Shown here piece by piece: positions 26,235-34,800 of a stretch of DNA of 64,000 bases (the stretch's first letter is position 1; each line of letters begins with the position of its first letter). The DNA lies in contig NZ_AP012334.1 of assembly GCF_001042695.1 (NCBI RefSeq), forward strand, positions 124,001 through 188,000, given 5' to 3'. Position numbers and translations under genes: made by a program. Origin of the DNA: Scardovia inopinata JCM 12537 (lineage in GTDB: Bacteria; Actinomycetota; Actinomycetes; Actinomycetales; Bifidobacteriaceae). Below the pieces are notes generated by a model. That model did no database searches. It saw nothing but the letters and a program-made list of their open reading frames with translations, and had not been told where the DNA came from.

Positions 26235-28439
26235 ATGGCAGAAAGAGATGAATGGGAGCCCGTCTTCCGCATAGTTTTCCCCCTGTCTGATGCAGAGCAG
26301 GTCATGCCCCTCTATGCCATCGACTGGACCCGTCCCAGGGTTAGCGAGGCTGCTGTAGCAACATCGGGTATTTTGCCCAAGGTTACTTTGTCAGGTATGG
26401 ATAGGGGACAGTTCAAGGAACTGATTTCCCAGGCGGCGCCGAAGCCGGTTACCTGCCAGGATTTTACTGTGGAATCGAGGACTAGCATCAGGATTATCCC
26501 CGGTGGACATATATCTCTCTGTACTTTCTTTAACGCTTTCCCTGCTTCTTATTGGCGTCGCTGGACCCAAGTCACTTCTGCCCGGCTGACTGTGGGAGTG
26601 AAGGGGAAGGGGACTTTGAGGGTTTTTAGGTCTACCGGCCGTGGATTGATCTACCAGGCAGGGGCTGATATTCCCATTGACACAGCTGCCGATACCGGAG
26701 ATACTGCCGATAGTGGCGATACCGCCGATACCGCCGGTACTGATTATGACGGAGAGCAGATTATCAACTGCCTGGTTCCCTTTGAGGGGCTTATGGATGG
26801 GGGTTATTTCTGGTTTGATGCCCAGGCTGCGGCAGAATCTGACCTAGTTATCAGCAATGCTGCCTGGTCAGTTCCAGCCGTATCGCAAGTGCCATCTGGA
26901 AGGAAATCTCCAACCCAGTCGCATATGTCTTTTGCTATGACGACTTTCAATCGGGCTTCTTACTGCATGAATCAGTTGAAAATACTGGCCCAGGCTGATG
27001 ATCTCCGTCAGCGGATTGATACTATCTACTGCGTAGATCAGGGGACGGATCTGGTCAGTCATCAGCCCGACTTTCCTTCTGTCTCAGCCAGTCTGGGTAG
27101 TCAGCTGACCTATGTGCGTCAAGGGAACCTGGGTGGATCCGGCGGCTACTCACGCGGTATGTACGAGGCAGTTAAGGCTGGCAAAAGTGACTACCTGCTC
27201 CTTTTGGACGATGATGCCATCTGCGAACCTGAAGCTATCCTTAGAGCCCTGCAATTTGAGGATTATGCTATTAAGCCCATCCTGGTAGGAGGGGCAATGC
27301 TTCATCTGGACAATCGCACCATGCTCTATACTCAGGGAGAACGGATGGATCCCCGTCGAATGTGGAATACTCCAGCTTTGGGCTTAGATTATAATTTTGA
27401 TTTTGCCGTTCAAACTTTGAGAGATACACCTGAGCGTCATCAACGAGTTGACAGCGATTACAACGGCTGGTGGATGTGCCTGATTCCCCTGGAAGTCATA
27501 AGAACGATTGGCCTTTCCCAGCCCTTCTTCATTAAGTTTGATGACATGGAATTTTGTCTCAGGGCGGGGAAGCACGGGTATCCCACGGTCTGCTTGCCCG
27601 GGGTTGCTGTTTGGCATCAGGCTTGGCACGACAAGGATCCAACCCGAGGGTGGGAAGAATACTTCATCCAGAGGAATCGGTGGATTTCTGCCCTTCTAAC
27701 TTATCCCGACCAACCGCCCCGGATGTGGTTGGAGAATCTACGGTGGGATGCCAGCGTCAATCTTCGTTTTCTCTACTCGGCTCTGGCTCTGCATACCATA
27801 GCTCTGAAAGATATCCTTAAAGGGCCGCAGTATATTGTGGACTCCTTGCCCACTAAATTAGCTCAGATCCGCGCCTTCCGCTCTACTTTCAGCGATGCCC
27901 AGGCCCAGGCGAGTTTTGAGGACTTCCCTCAACCATCCCGGCAGATGTCTGAGGCGGGCAAAGCTCGGGAAGATCTGACCATGAAAGATTACTATCGGGC
28001 AGTAGTAGGTCTCATGGGCCGGTGCGCAGTCAGCGGAATTAAAGCTGCTGGTGGGGTTCTTGGCCGACGCATAACAATGCCGTTAAGGAGAAAAAAGGGA
28101 GGAGCAGATGCGGCTCCGGCGCACGATGCGCACAAGCAGGCAGCTGTAAGTCGGCCTGATATAGCTGTCCCGGCGAAAGATGCTTCCTGGTCGGGCATTG
28201 TTCTAAGTAAACTGAACTCAGCATTGATGACAACCCCTGACGGGCAGGGAGTTTCCTGGGTAAAAAGAGATGATGATCTGGCCAGGCGAGGAATGACTGA
28301 AAATGCTCGACTGACTGTCACCATTATGAAAAACTGGAAGAAACTCTCGAGACTTTATAGGAATTATGATATGGCATCGTGTGATGTCTGGGAAAAGATC
28401 TTTGCAGCAAACCCAGCGGTCGAGGATAATAAGAATTGA
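26235..28439 (+). CDS. GlfT2-like galactofuranosyltransferase (GT2 family), copy 2
   Basis: 734 residues, ATG 26235 only 9 bp after wzt. Closer to mycobacterial GlfT2 than copy 1 by eye: NLGGSGGYSRGMYEA, LLLLDDDAICEPEAI (metal site), FIKFDDMEFCLRAGKHGYPT with the catalytic-base Asp, then VAVWHQAWHDKD and YFIQRNRW. The N-terminal barrel domain is interrupted by an Asp/Thr/Ala/Gly repeat (see 26691-26743). A basic linker (LRRKKGGADAA) divides the C-terminal part. Having two related transferases parallels mycobacterial GlfT1/GlfT2, in which one starts and one elongates the galactan (inference for this organism). Confidence 0.87.
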   Translation: MAERDEWEPVFRIVFPLSDAEQVMPLYAIDWTRPRVSEAAVATSGILPKVTLSGMDRGQFKELISQAAPKPVTCQDFTVESRTSIRIIPGGHISLCTFFNAFPASYWRRWTQVTSARLTVGVKGKGTLRVFRSTGRGLIYQAGADIPIDTAADTGDTADSGDTADTAGTDYDGEQIINCLVPFEGLMDGGYFWFDAQAAAESDLVISNAAWSVPAVSQVPSGRKSPTQSHMSFAMTTFNRASYCMNQLKILAQADDLRQRIDTIYCVDQGTDLVSHQPDFPSVSASLGSQLTYVRQGNLGGSGGYSRGMYEAVKAGKSDYLLLLDDDAICEPEAILRALQFEDYAIKPILVGGAMLHLDNRTMLYTQGERMDPRRMWNTPALGLDYNFDFAVQTLRDTPERHQRVDSDYNGWWMCLIPLEVIRTIGLSQPFFIKFDDMEFCLRAGKHGYPTVCLPGVAVWHQAWHDKDPTRGWEEYFIQRNRWISALLTYPDQPPRMWLENLRWDASVNLRFLYSALALHTIALKDILKGPQYIVDSLPTKLAQIRAFRSTFSDAQAQASFEDFPQPSRQMSEAGKAREDLTMKDYYRAVVGLMGRCAVSGIKAAGGVLGRRITMPLRRKKGGADAAPAHDAHKQAAVSRPDIAVPAKDASWSGIVLSKLNSALMTTPDGQGVSWVKRDDDLARRGMTENARLTVTIMKNWKKLSRLYRNYDMASCDVWEKIFAANPAVEDNKN
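26691..26743 (+). repeat. Degenerate 9-12-bp tandem repeat inside the copy-2 transferase
   Basis: Units of the type GATACCG/GATACTG recur about six times and encode an Asp-Thr-Ala-Gly-rich stretch in the N-terminal domain. All visible unit spacings keep the frame, so length changes would alter only a surface loop. Confidence 0.55.
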
Positions 28440-28553
28440 TCTGAGATGCTGCTGACGGAGAAGGTATGATGGAAAAGATAGAAGAGCAGGAAACAAAAAA
28501 TAAGAGATAAAGTACTGAGGATAGAATTAAAGGATAAAGAAGGAAGGCGCGAG

Positions 28554-30815
28554 ATGAAATCTGAAGAGATAACAGGAGGAAAGGGGAAATTATCCTCAGC
28601 TCCTGCTGTGCTCCCTGCCCTGATAACAAGCCTGGTGATTGCTTTGGTCGCCGCTCTGGCGGTTATTGCCTCTGGGGTTATTGATATTGGAGCTTTACAG
28701 GAGTCGGGATTGGGTTTTGGACGGCTCTTCGGTTTGCCTCCAGCCTTGATTGCCTATTTGAGGCGGACAGGCCTGCAGGCTGGTATCGTTGCTTTTGTCC
28801 TGACTATGGTTGTTCTTCTGTGGGCCGGCAGAGTCAGCCGACCTTTCCGGCCCAGAAATCCCGGAAGCACCAGTAATACCGATCGGCTCAGCAATAGGTC
28901 GCGGTCATCTAAACTGTCTTTTATTTTCGGCCCCAGTTCTCCCATGACCTTTGGCAGAGCTTTCAGACGGTATGGCTGGATTTTCTGGCTGTCAATCCTA
29001 ATTTCCTGGGTTCCTGTTCTCATGACTGCCTGGCCTGGCGCTCTGAGAGATGACACCTTGGCCCAGTTCTTTCAGTCACAGAACGTCCGAGGGTACTATA
29101 CCCGTCATCCCCTGATGGGAACTTTTATTTTTGGGCTCTTCTGGAAAGCAGGAGAAGCGTTGGGGAATATTACCCTAGGTCTTGTTTTCTATATAATCGT
29201 GCAGGCTGTGGCCTTGTCTTTGTGCTCTGCCCTGGTCCTGTCTTATATGCGCAAATGTGGAACTCCTCTCTTCTTCATCTGGCTGTCTCTTCTGTATTTT
29301 GCGGCTTCCTATCAGACTTCTGCTGCCGTGCCTACCATGAGTAAAGATTCTCTCTGGGCCATTGTGATGACTCCCTTTGCCTTGATTTTTATTGAAGCCT
29401 GCCAAACCAGGGGGCGGATCCTGAAGCGGAGGCCAGTCTTGATTTCCTTCATCATTCTGGCCTTTTTGGTGATGACAATCAAGCGAACGGGACAGATACT
29501 GGTGCTTGCCTCTGGCTTCTTCCTCTTTCTCTTGGTGGTTTTTTCCGGCAGACAATCAGCTGTTCGGACCACCCGGGGCAAGATCCTGCTTGCGGCCAGG
29601 GTCCTTCTTGCCTTTCTTCTGCCTGCCCTGGTGACCGCGGGAATCTGGAATCCTTTGTCAATTAAAGCTGTCCAGGCTTCCAGCTGGGAACCGGTAGAAT
29701 TTTACGGACTTTTCACCCAACCTCTGGCAAGGCTTTATAAGGCGAATCCTCAATCTGTGTCTGCCGGCCAGCGCAAAGAAATCAACAGATACATGGATCT
29801 TTCTATAGCTGCTGAGGCTTATAACCCTAGCAGGATGGACGAAACCATGTATACGTCCCGCCGTCGGGTCCTCTCTGGAAAAATAGTGGATTTCATTAAA
29901 CTTTGGGCTAAGATTGGGCTGAGCAGCAGGGCTAACTCCAGCCAGTACCTGAAGGCCTATCTGTCTGTCTGGAGGGGCTGGTTTTCCCTTCAGAATGATG
30001 AGGGATATCCAACAGAATCTGCATATATATTCACTCCATCTTACATGCAACAGTGGGGGAGAGAAGTAGAAGGACCAGATAAAGCTTTCTTATCAACTGC
30101 CCACCTGAGGGCTGGAATCTACAGGGGAATGGAAAGCAGGACCTTCTGGGCCAGCCAGGTAGCGGGAGGTCTGAAAGAACGCAGGCAGGCGGAAGAGAGG
30201 GCAAGGAAAGTAGAAGTGTGTCTGGCGGCTGGAGCTACTTCCTGGGGGACTGCAGATCAGATGAGCAGAGGAGGGAGAAATCTGACTGAGAAGCTGGTTG
30301 CATGCAGGGAACTTGTCAAGGATTACAGGGAAGATGTGGCTGATTCTGAAAAAGATCAATCCAGAAAGCGGATAAGGAGCTGCATTCAGGAGCAGGGGAA
30401 CCAGATGAAAGCCAGAAGAGATCAGGAAGAAAGAGTGGATACAGAATATCATCTCAAAAGACAGCCGGTCAAGGGACTATCGGATGCCACGATTAAGGTG
30501 CTGTGCCAGGCTGGTCCTGCAGAGAAACTGCCCCGGCGCCTAGGCCCGTTGCAGGTATTGGATAGTCTGAGCAGATCAATGGGAATAACCGTAACCCTGA
30601 TTCCTCTGGCACTGGGACTCTTCCTCTTACTGCGCCGGCGATGGGCAGCCCTTGCTTCCTGGTCGTTCGCGGGTCTTTTTCTTCTCCAGCTCTACCTGTC
30701 GCCAGCTTCATTGATATGGTATGCAATCCCTCTGTTTTTCCTGCTGCCTGCTTTTGGCTCTCTGATTTTTCAGCCAGCTCAGAGAGCTATCGCACAAACA
30801 GCAAGGCAGAAGTAA
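28554..30815 (+). CDS. Polytopic membrane protein, DUF6020-like, putative glycan-assembly protein
   Basis: 753 residues; GGAAGG before ATG 28554. About twelve hydrophobic segments. The first large outer loop contains LRDDTLAQFFQ followed by TRHPLMGTFIFGLFW; the Asp pair and His-Pro fit DUF6020 proteins, whose architecture resembles GT-C glycosyltransferases. The membrane pattern resumes near the C-terminus. Between them, from about residue 525 to 665, lies a strongly charged, Arg/Glu-rich stretch (ERRQAEERARKVE, KDQSRKRIR) that is predicted helical and unusual for such a protein. It is last in the transferase/exporter series (114 bp after copy 2). Role in polymer synthesis inferred from position. 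Confidence 0.65.
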   Translation: MKSEEITGGKGKLSSAPAVLPALITSLVIALVAALAVIASGVIDIGALQESGLGFGRLFGLPPALIAYLRRTGLQAGIVAFVLTMVVLLWAGRVSRPFRPRNPGSTSNTDRLSNRSRSSKLSFIFGPSSPMTFGRAFRRYGWIFWLSILISWVPVLMTAWPGALRDDTLAQFFQSQNVRGYYTRHPLMGTFIFGLFWKAGEALGNITLGLVFYIIVQAVALSLCSALVLSYMRKCGTPLFFIWLSLLYFAASYQTSAAVPTMSKDSLWAIVMTPFALIFIEACQTRGRILKRRPVLISFIILAFLVMTIKRTGQILVLASGFFLFLLVVFSGRQSAVRTTRGKILLAARVLLAFLLPALVTAGIWNPLSIKAVQASSWEPVEFYGLFTQPLARLYKANPQSVSAGQRKEINRYMDLSIAAEAYNPSRMDETMYTSRRRVLSGKIVDFIKLWAKIGLSSRANSSQYLKAYLSVWRGWFSLQNDEGYPTESAYIFTPSYMQQWGREVEGPDKAFLSTAHLRAGIYRGMESRTFWASQVAGGLKERRQAEERARKVEVCLAAGATSWGTADQMSRGGRNLTEKLVACRELVKDYREDVADSEKDQSRKRIRSCIQEQGNQMKARRDQEERVDTEYHLKRQPVKGLSDATIKVLCQAGPAEKLPRRLGPLQVLDSLSRSMGITVTLIPLALGLFLLLRRRWAALASWSFAGLFLLQLYLSPASLIWYAIPLFFLLPAFGSLIFQPAQRAIAQTARQK

Positions 30816-30900
30816 GGCCCGAATAGGGCAGAAGTGGGGCATGAATAGGGCAGAAAAGCGCAGGAATTGCATTGCCAGATATGACCAGGTTGGGCCTATC

Positions 30901-31410
30901 TTAGTGGGGCATATCCTGCTCGGTATCCAGAAGAATAGTCACCGGCCCATCATTGACCAGATCCACCTCCATATGAGCCCCAAACCATCCAGTTTTTACG
31001 GGTATGTGGTAGTCTGACTGCAAGATCTGATTCACTTCCTGCCACATTTTTTCAGCATGTTCTTTATGACCAGCTTTAACAAAACTGGGACGGTTTCCCC
31101 GACTTATATCGGCAAAAAGGGTAAACTGTGAAATAGAAAGAATCTGGCCAACAACGTCGAGGATACTGAGATTCATCTTTCCGTGATTATCTTCAAAAAC
31201 TCTCAGGTGGGCGATTTTCTTTGCTGCCCAAGCTGCTTCTGCCCTTCCATCCGAATCTGCAACAGCAACCAGTAGAACAAAGCCCAGACTGATCCTTCTG
31301 CTGTCTGAAGAAGCAACAGCAGATTCCGGAGTGCGAGGATTGTCTTGGGCTGGGACGTCCTGAGATAATCTGACCTGAGCGGAAGTGACTTTTTGAATAA
31401 CTATTTTCAT
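30901..31410 (-). CDS. dtd: D-aminoacyl-tRNA deacylase
   Basis: 169 residues, slightly longer than the usual 145-150 owing to an insert of about 20 residues after the N-terminal strand (PAQDNPRTPESAVASSD). Starts with the canonical MKIVIQKVTSAQVRL. Both active-site motifs are present: SQFTLFAD and the cis-proline motif DGPVTILLD near the C-terminus. The enzyme removes D-amino acids (and glycine from tRNA-Ala) mischarged to tRNA. There is no free ribosome site: the only candidate (AAGG) is inside a 13-bp hairpin ending 2 bases before the ATG. It lies 117 bp downstream of ppc on the same strand. Confidence 0.94.
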   Translation of the reverse strand: MKIVIQKVTSAQVRLSQDVPAQDNPRTPESAVASSDSRRISLGFVLLVAVADSDGRAEAAWAAKKIAHLRVFEDNHGKMNLSILDVVGQILSISQFTLFADISRGNRPSFVKAGHKEHAEKMWQEVNQILQSDYHIPVKTGWFGAHMEVDLVNDGPVTILLDTEQDMPH

Positions 31411-31412
31411 AC

Positions 31413-31458
31413 CCTTATCTTACTGTCCGCTCAGCCAGGAGTAGGCAGTAAGATAAGG
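31413..31458 (-). promoter_or_regulatory. 13-bp perfect hairpin abutting the dtd start codon
   Basis: On the minus strand CCTTATCTTACTG (31458-31446), a 20-base loop, then CAGTAAGATAAGG (31425-31413), GT and ATG. The stem would hide the sole purine-rich stretch upstream of dtd. No T-run follows, so it does not look like a simple terminator for ppc. Confidence 0.65.
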
Positions 31459-31527
31459 AACATATAGTGGGAGTGGGAGCATGCTGTAGGATTATGCGGT
31501 AAGGAGCAGCATGCAGAAGAGGGAAGC

Positions 31528-34338
31528 TCAGCCCGTATTCTGCAGGCCGGCAGCTACCCCGGAGACGGTGCATAAAATCAAATAAATATAATCAGCCGTC
31601 TGAGAGGTGCTCAGTTCCGATGTATCATTGAGCCAGCGGATTTTGCGCAGAGCTCGTACCTGAGTCAGGGATAGGGCGTCCACATAAGGGGAGCGGATTC
31701 GGATAGCCTGGCCGAGAATGTGCCTATGCTCCAGAGGCCACTGATCGCCAACGATTCTGAGAACCCAGCTTCGGGTCAGGCGCATTTCATCGAGAACCAG
31801 CTTTTTCAGATCCTCCCTATCGCCCAGGTCCAAATACATGAGGGCAATCCGTTCATCTGTTTTAGCGAGAGACATTTCTATGTTGTCAATGAAGGTCGTG
31901 AAGAGGGGCCATTCTTTGTAGGCAGCCTGGAGCTGTGCCAAATCTCCGAATTTTTCGCATGCCGTCCCCAGACCATACCAGGCAGCCAAATTAATCCGTG
32001 CTTGAGCCCAGGAAAAGACCCAGGGGATGGTGCGCAGATCATCTAGAGACTTAGCTCCCAGCCCTCTCTTGGCCGGACGAGAGCCTATAGGCAGGAGTCC
32101 GATTTCTGTCAGAGGGGTAACGATGGAGAACCAGGGAGTGAAATCTTCGGTATTCAGCAGGTCAACATATTTCTGACGGGAAGTCTCATCCAGAGTGTCT
32201 GCCATGGAAGAATACTTCTGGGTCATTTGAGTGTTGATTTTTTCCATACTGGGAGCCGACTGGAGAAGGGTGGCAGAAGCTATAGCCTCCACATGGCGTG
32301 CAGCCAGGATAGGGTTGCCGTAGCGGGCAAAGATGATCTCTCCCTGTTCGGTAACCTTGAAGCGACAGTTCACTGAACCTGCAGGCTGTGCGAGAACTGC
32401 CCTGTTGGCTGGGCCGCCACCTCTTCCTACAGCCCCGCCACGGCCGTGGAAGAGAGTAAGAACAATGTCATGATCTTGAGCCCATTGGGCAATTCGTCCC
32501 TGAGCCCGATGCAGCGCCAAGGTAGCTGAGGTAGGGCCTGCATCCTTAGAGGAATCAGAATACCCCAGCATGACCTCCATATGATTCCCAGTTTCCTTTA
32601 GGCGGGCCTTGACTTCGGGAATCTTAATTATCTCCTCCAGGACGTCAACAGAATTTTCCAAATCTTCCAGTTGTTCAAAGAGGGGAATGACGTCGAGGAC
32701 AGGGGCATCGGCGGGGTTAGAGAAGGCCAGGCGGTTGAGCTCATAAACATCTTTTACATGCTGAGCGCTCTTGCAAAAAGAAATAATATATCGGCCGGCA
32801 GCCTTGCGGCCGTTGTGTTTTTGAATAGCTCCAACGGCTCTGAAGGTACTGAGGACTTCCTGAGTCATGGGGTTTAAACTGCCTCTTTCCCCATGGAGGC
32901 CATGCTCTCGGATATCGTCCAGGGCGCGGGCATGGACCAGGGAATGCTGGCGGAATTCCATTTCTACCATGTGGAATCCAAAGGTCTCCACCTGCCAGAT
33001 CAGATCCTGAAGAGGACCGTAAGCACTGCGGACAGCACCAGCCTGGGCCAGAGAGGTCTGGACAGTTTTCAGGTCCTGAAGAAATTCGTTTGCGTTGGCA
33101 TACATGAGATCGGCATTGCGTTCTCTGGTAGCTTTCAGGCGGTCGGCTATAACAAAAAGACAGGCTCGGTGAGGTTCTTTGTCGGAAATAATTTCTGCAT
33201 GAGAGGTGAGTTTTTCGCTCAATTCTTTCTGTCTGCTCCACAGGGCTCTGAGACTCTCATTAGGGGGTGTAGTTTTTGATCCTAAGGTGAGGTTCCGGCC
33301 AACTGTGTGAGTAGTTTCTGCCAGGGTGGTCAGCATATGATCATAGAATTTTCTGGCTACTTTCCTGCTGACTCTGGCGGTAACATTAGGATTTCCATCT
33401 CGGTCAGAGCCAATCCAGCTGCCAGGGTGGAAAAAAGCTGGGCATGCCGGGGGAACGGTTCCTGATTTCTTTCCTAGGATCCAGTTGTCGAATCGGCGGT
33501 AGACCCGGGGAATCATCTGAAAAAGAGTGTTATCAAAAATATCCAGGATGGTGTCAGCTTCCTCCACAGGGGTCGGCTTCTTGACAGCTATAGGGGAGGT
33601 GCGGTAGAGGGAATCTATCTCATTATAAAGTTTGCGGTCTGTTTCCTGGCGCAGGGGGCCGCCCGTCTGACGGCGGCCAGCCAATAGATCGGATATTCTG
33701 CGGATTTTGCCTTCTACTGCCTTGCGACGAGCTTCGGTAGGATGGGCGGTGAAAACCGGGTGAAACTCCAGTTTGTTTAGGAGCTCCTGTGCTCCTGCAG
33801 GACCGACTTCATCCAGCAGCTGTTTGTACGCTACTGACAGGGCATTCATTTGATCTACCGGAGCTGTAGAATCCGCCGCATTCTCGCGGTTTGTGAGAAC
33901 AGATACCCGGTAATTCTCTTCGCAGAGGTTGGCTAGGTGGAAGTAGGTGGTAAAGGCTCGTGCCAGGGCCTGAGCATCATCAATAGGGGTATCGTCGATC
34001 ATCTTGACCGCTTCCTGCAGACCCCGCTGGGCAGCGGTGTGCAGCTGGCTGAGTTCCTGGGAATCGGTATCATTGACGTGCAGCTGTTCTTCGCTGGCAA
34101 CAATCACGTCTTCGCGCAGGGAATCGAATTTTTGTAGAATGTTAGGGTTATATTCCTTCAGAATTTCCCGCAACATGTTAAGGACCAGGTCCATATCTTC
34201 CTGGAGAGGCTGGGGCAAAGCAGTTTCTTCAGCGACCTGTTTGGCACTGATGGCTACGAAAGTGCGAGTATCGTCCGTCTTTTCCTGGCCGTCATTGCTG
34301 TCTGCATTCTCTGCATTTTCTTTATTATCTATGTTCAT
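31528..34338 (-). CDS. ppc: Phosphoenolpyruvate carboxylase
   Basis: 936 residues from ATG 34338, with AAGGGAG upstream; the frame extends to 34455, but that extra stretch lacks a ribosome site and family similarity. Forms oxaloacetate from PEP and bicarbonate, refilling the TCA-type intermediates. Catalytic motifs are all present: FTAHPTEARRK (active His), VMLGYSDSSKDAG, and the glycine loop FHGRGGAVGRGGGP. The C-terminus ends in the conserved QNTG. The acidic N-terminal 40 residues are variable. Length fits bacterial PEPC. In bifidobacteria, which lack a full TCA cycle, it is the usual anaplerotic and CO2-fixing enzyme (established for the group). Confidence 0.97.
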   Translation of the reverse strand: MNIDNKENAENADSNDGQEKTDDTRTFVAISAKQVAEETALPQPLQEDMDLVLNMLREILKEYNPNILQKFDSLREDVIVASEEQLHVNDTDSQELSQLHTAAQRGLQEAVKMIDDTPIDDAQALARAFTTYFHLANLCEENYRVSVLTNRENAADSTAPVDQMNALSVAYKQLLDEVGPAGAQELLNKLEFHPVFTAHPTEARRKAVEGKIRRISDLLAGRRQTGGPLRQETDRKLYNEIDSLYRTSPIAVKKPTPVEEADTILDIFDNTLFQMIPRVYRRFDNWILGKKSGTVPPACPAFFHPGSWIGSDRDGNPNVTARVSRKVARKFYDHMLTTLAETTHTVGRNLTLGSKTTPPNESLRALWSRQKELSEKLTSHAEIISDKEPHRACLFVIADRLKATRERNADLMYANANEFLQDLKTVQTSLAQAGAVRSAYGPLQDLIWQVETFGFHMVEMEFRQHSLVHARALDDIREHGLHGERGSLNPMTQEVLSTFRAVGAIQKHNGRKAAGRYIISFCKSAQHVKDVYELNRLAFSNPADAPVLDVIPLFEQLEDLENSVDVLEEIIKIPEVKARLKETGNHMEVMLGYSDSSKDAGPTSATLALHRAQGRIAQWAQDHDIVLTLFHGRGGAVGRGGGPANRAVLAQPAGSVNCRFKVTEQGEIIFARYGNPILAARHVEAIASATLLQSAPSMEKINTQMTQKYSSMADTLDETSRQKYVDLLNTEDFTPWFSIVTPLTEIGLLPIGSRPAKRGLGAKSLDDLRTIPWVFSWAQARINLAAWYGLGTACEKFGDLAQLQAAYKEWPLFTTFIDNIEMSLAKTDERIALMYLDLGDREDLKKLVLDEMRLTRSWVLRIVGDQWPLEHRHILGQAIRIRSPYVDALSLTQVRALRKIRWLNDTSELSTSQTADYIYLILCTVSGVAAGLQNTG

Positions 34339-34460
34339 CGCTATGGTGCTCCCTTCGCTGATTCGTGGGGTTGCCTGTCTGCCAGCTTCACGGACCTCTT
34401 GCCCGATTATTGGTGCCAGCCGTTCCAGGCCCAAAGCCCCCGAGTGGGTGAACACCCTCC

Positions 34461-34466
34461 ATTATA
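34461..34466 (-). promoter_or_regulatory. TATAAT -10 box, candidate ppc promoter
   Basis: A perfect -10 on the minus strand, 123 bp upstream of the ppc ATG. No good -35 at 17 bases. The resulting leader would be about 115 bases. Confidence 0.4.
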
Positions 34467-34658
34467 CGGCTCTGCATTTACCGAAGCTGTCCACATGATG
34501 GAAGAAAAAATGAATAGATGAATAGGAATACAGATATCCAGCCTACTCTCAGGCTAAAGGGCAACTTTACTATTTTCTTTTCTTCGCATTGCAAAACGTA
34601 TGGACAGAATTTTTCTCTTTCTCGGGTCGTTCTTATTTTTTTCTGCTCTGTACACAGG

Positions 34659-34763
34659 TTTTCCACCTACTTATCCACGAAATGTGGAAAACTCTGAAAA
34701 TTATGCACGAGCTTAGCCTTGAAATGTGAATAAGAAAAAATATTATCCATGTATGTTTCCACA
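34659..34763. promoter_or_regulatory. Cluster of seven DnaA-box-like 9-mers upstream of dnaB
   Basis: Within 105 bp: TTTTCCACC (34659), TTATCCACG (34671), TTTTCCACA on minus (34683-34691), TTATGCACG (34701), TTATTCACA on minus (34725-34733, perfect consensus), TTATCCATG (34743) and GTTTCCACA (34755). The others differ from TTATNCACA by one or two bases. The cluster lies in the 462-bp divergent ppc/dnaB region next to an AT-rich run. The rest of that region (34467-34658) holds no visible gene. Confidence 0.65.
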
Positions 34764-34800
34764 GGCTTGACTCGGGAATGGGGAAGAGGAATTCTTCTTT

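Noticed and set aside
28466-28510. 14-codon frame (start MMEKIEEQ) with a GGAG site before the DUF6020-like gene
   Set aside because: It could be a leader peptide, but the length and lack of any hairpin or regulatory codons make it too weak to report as a gene.
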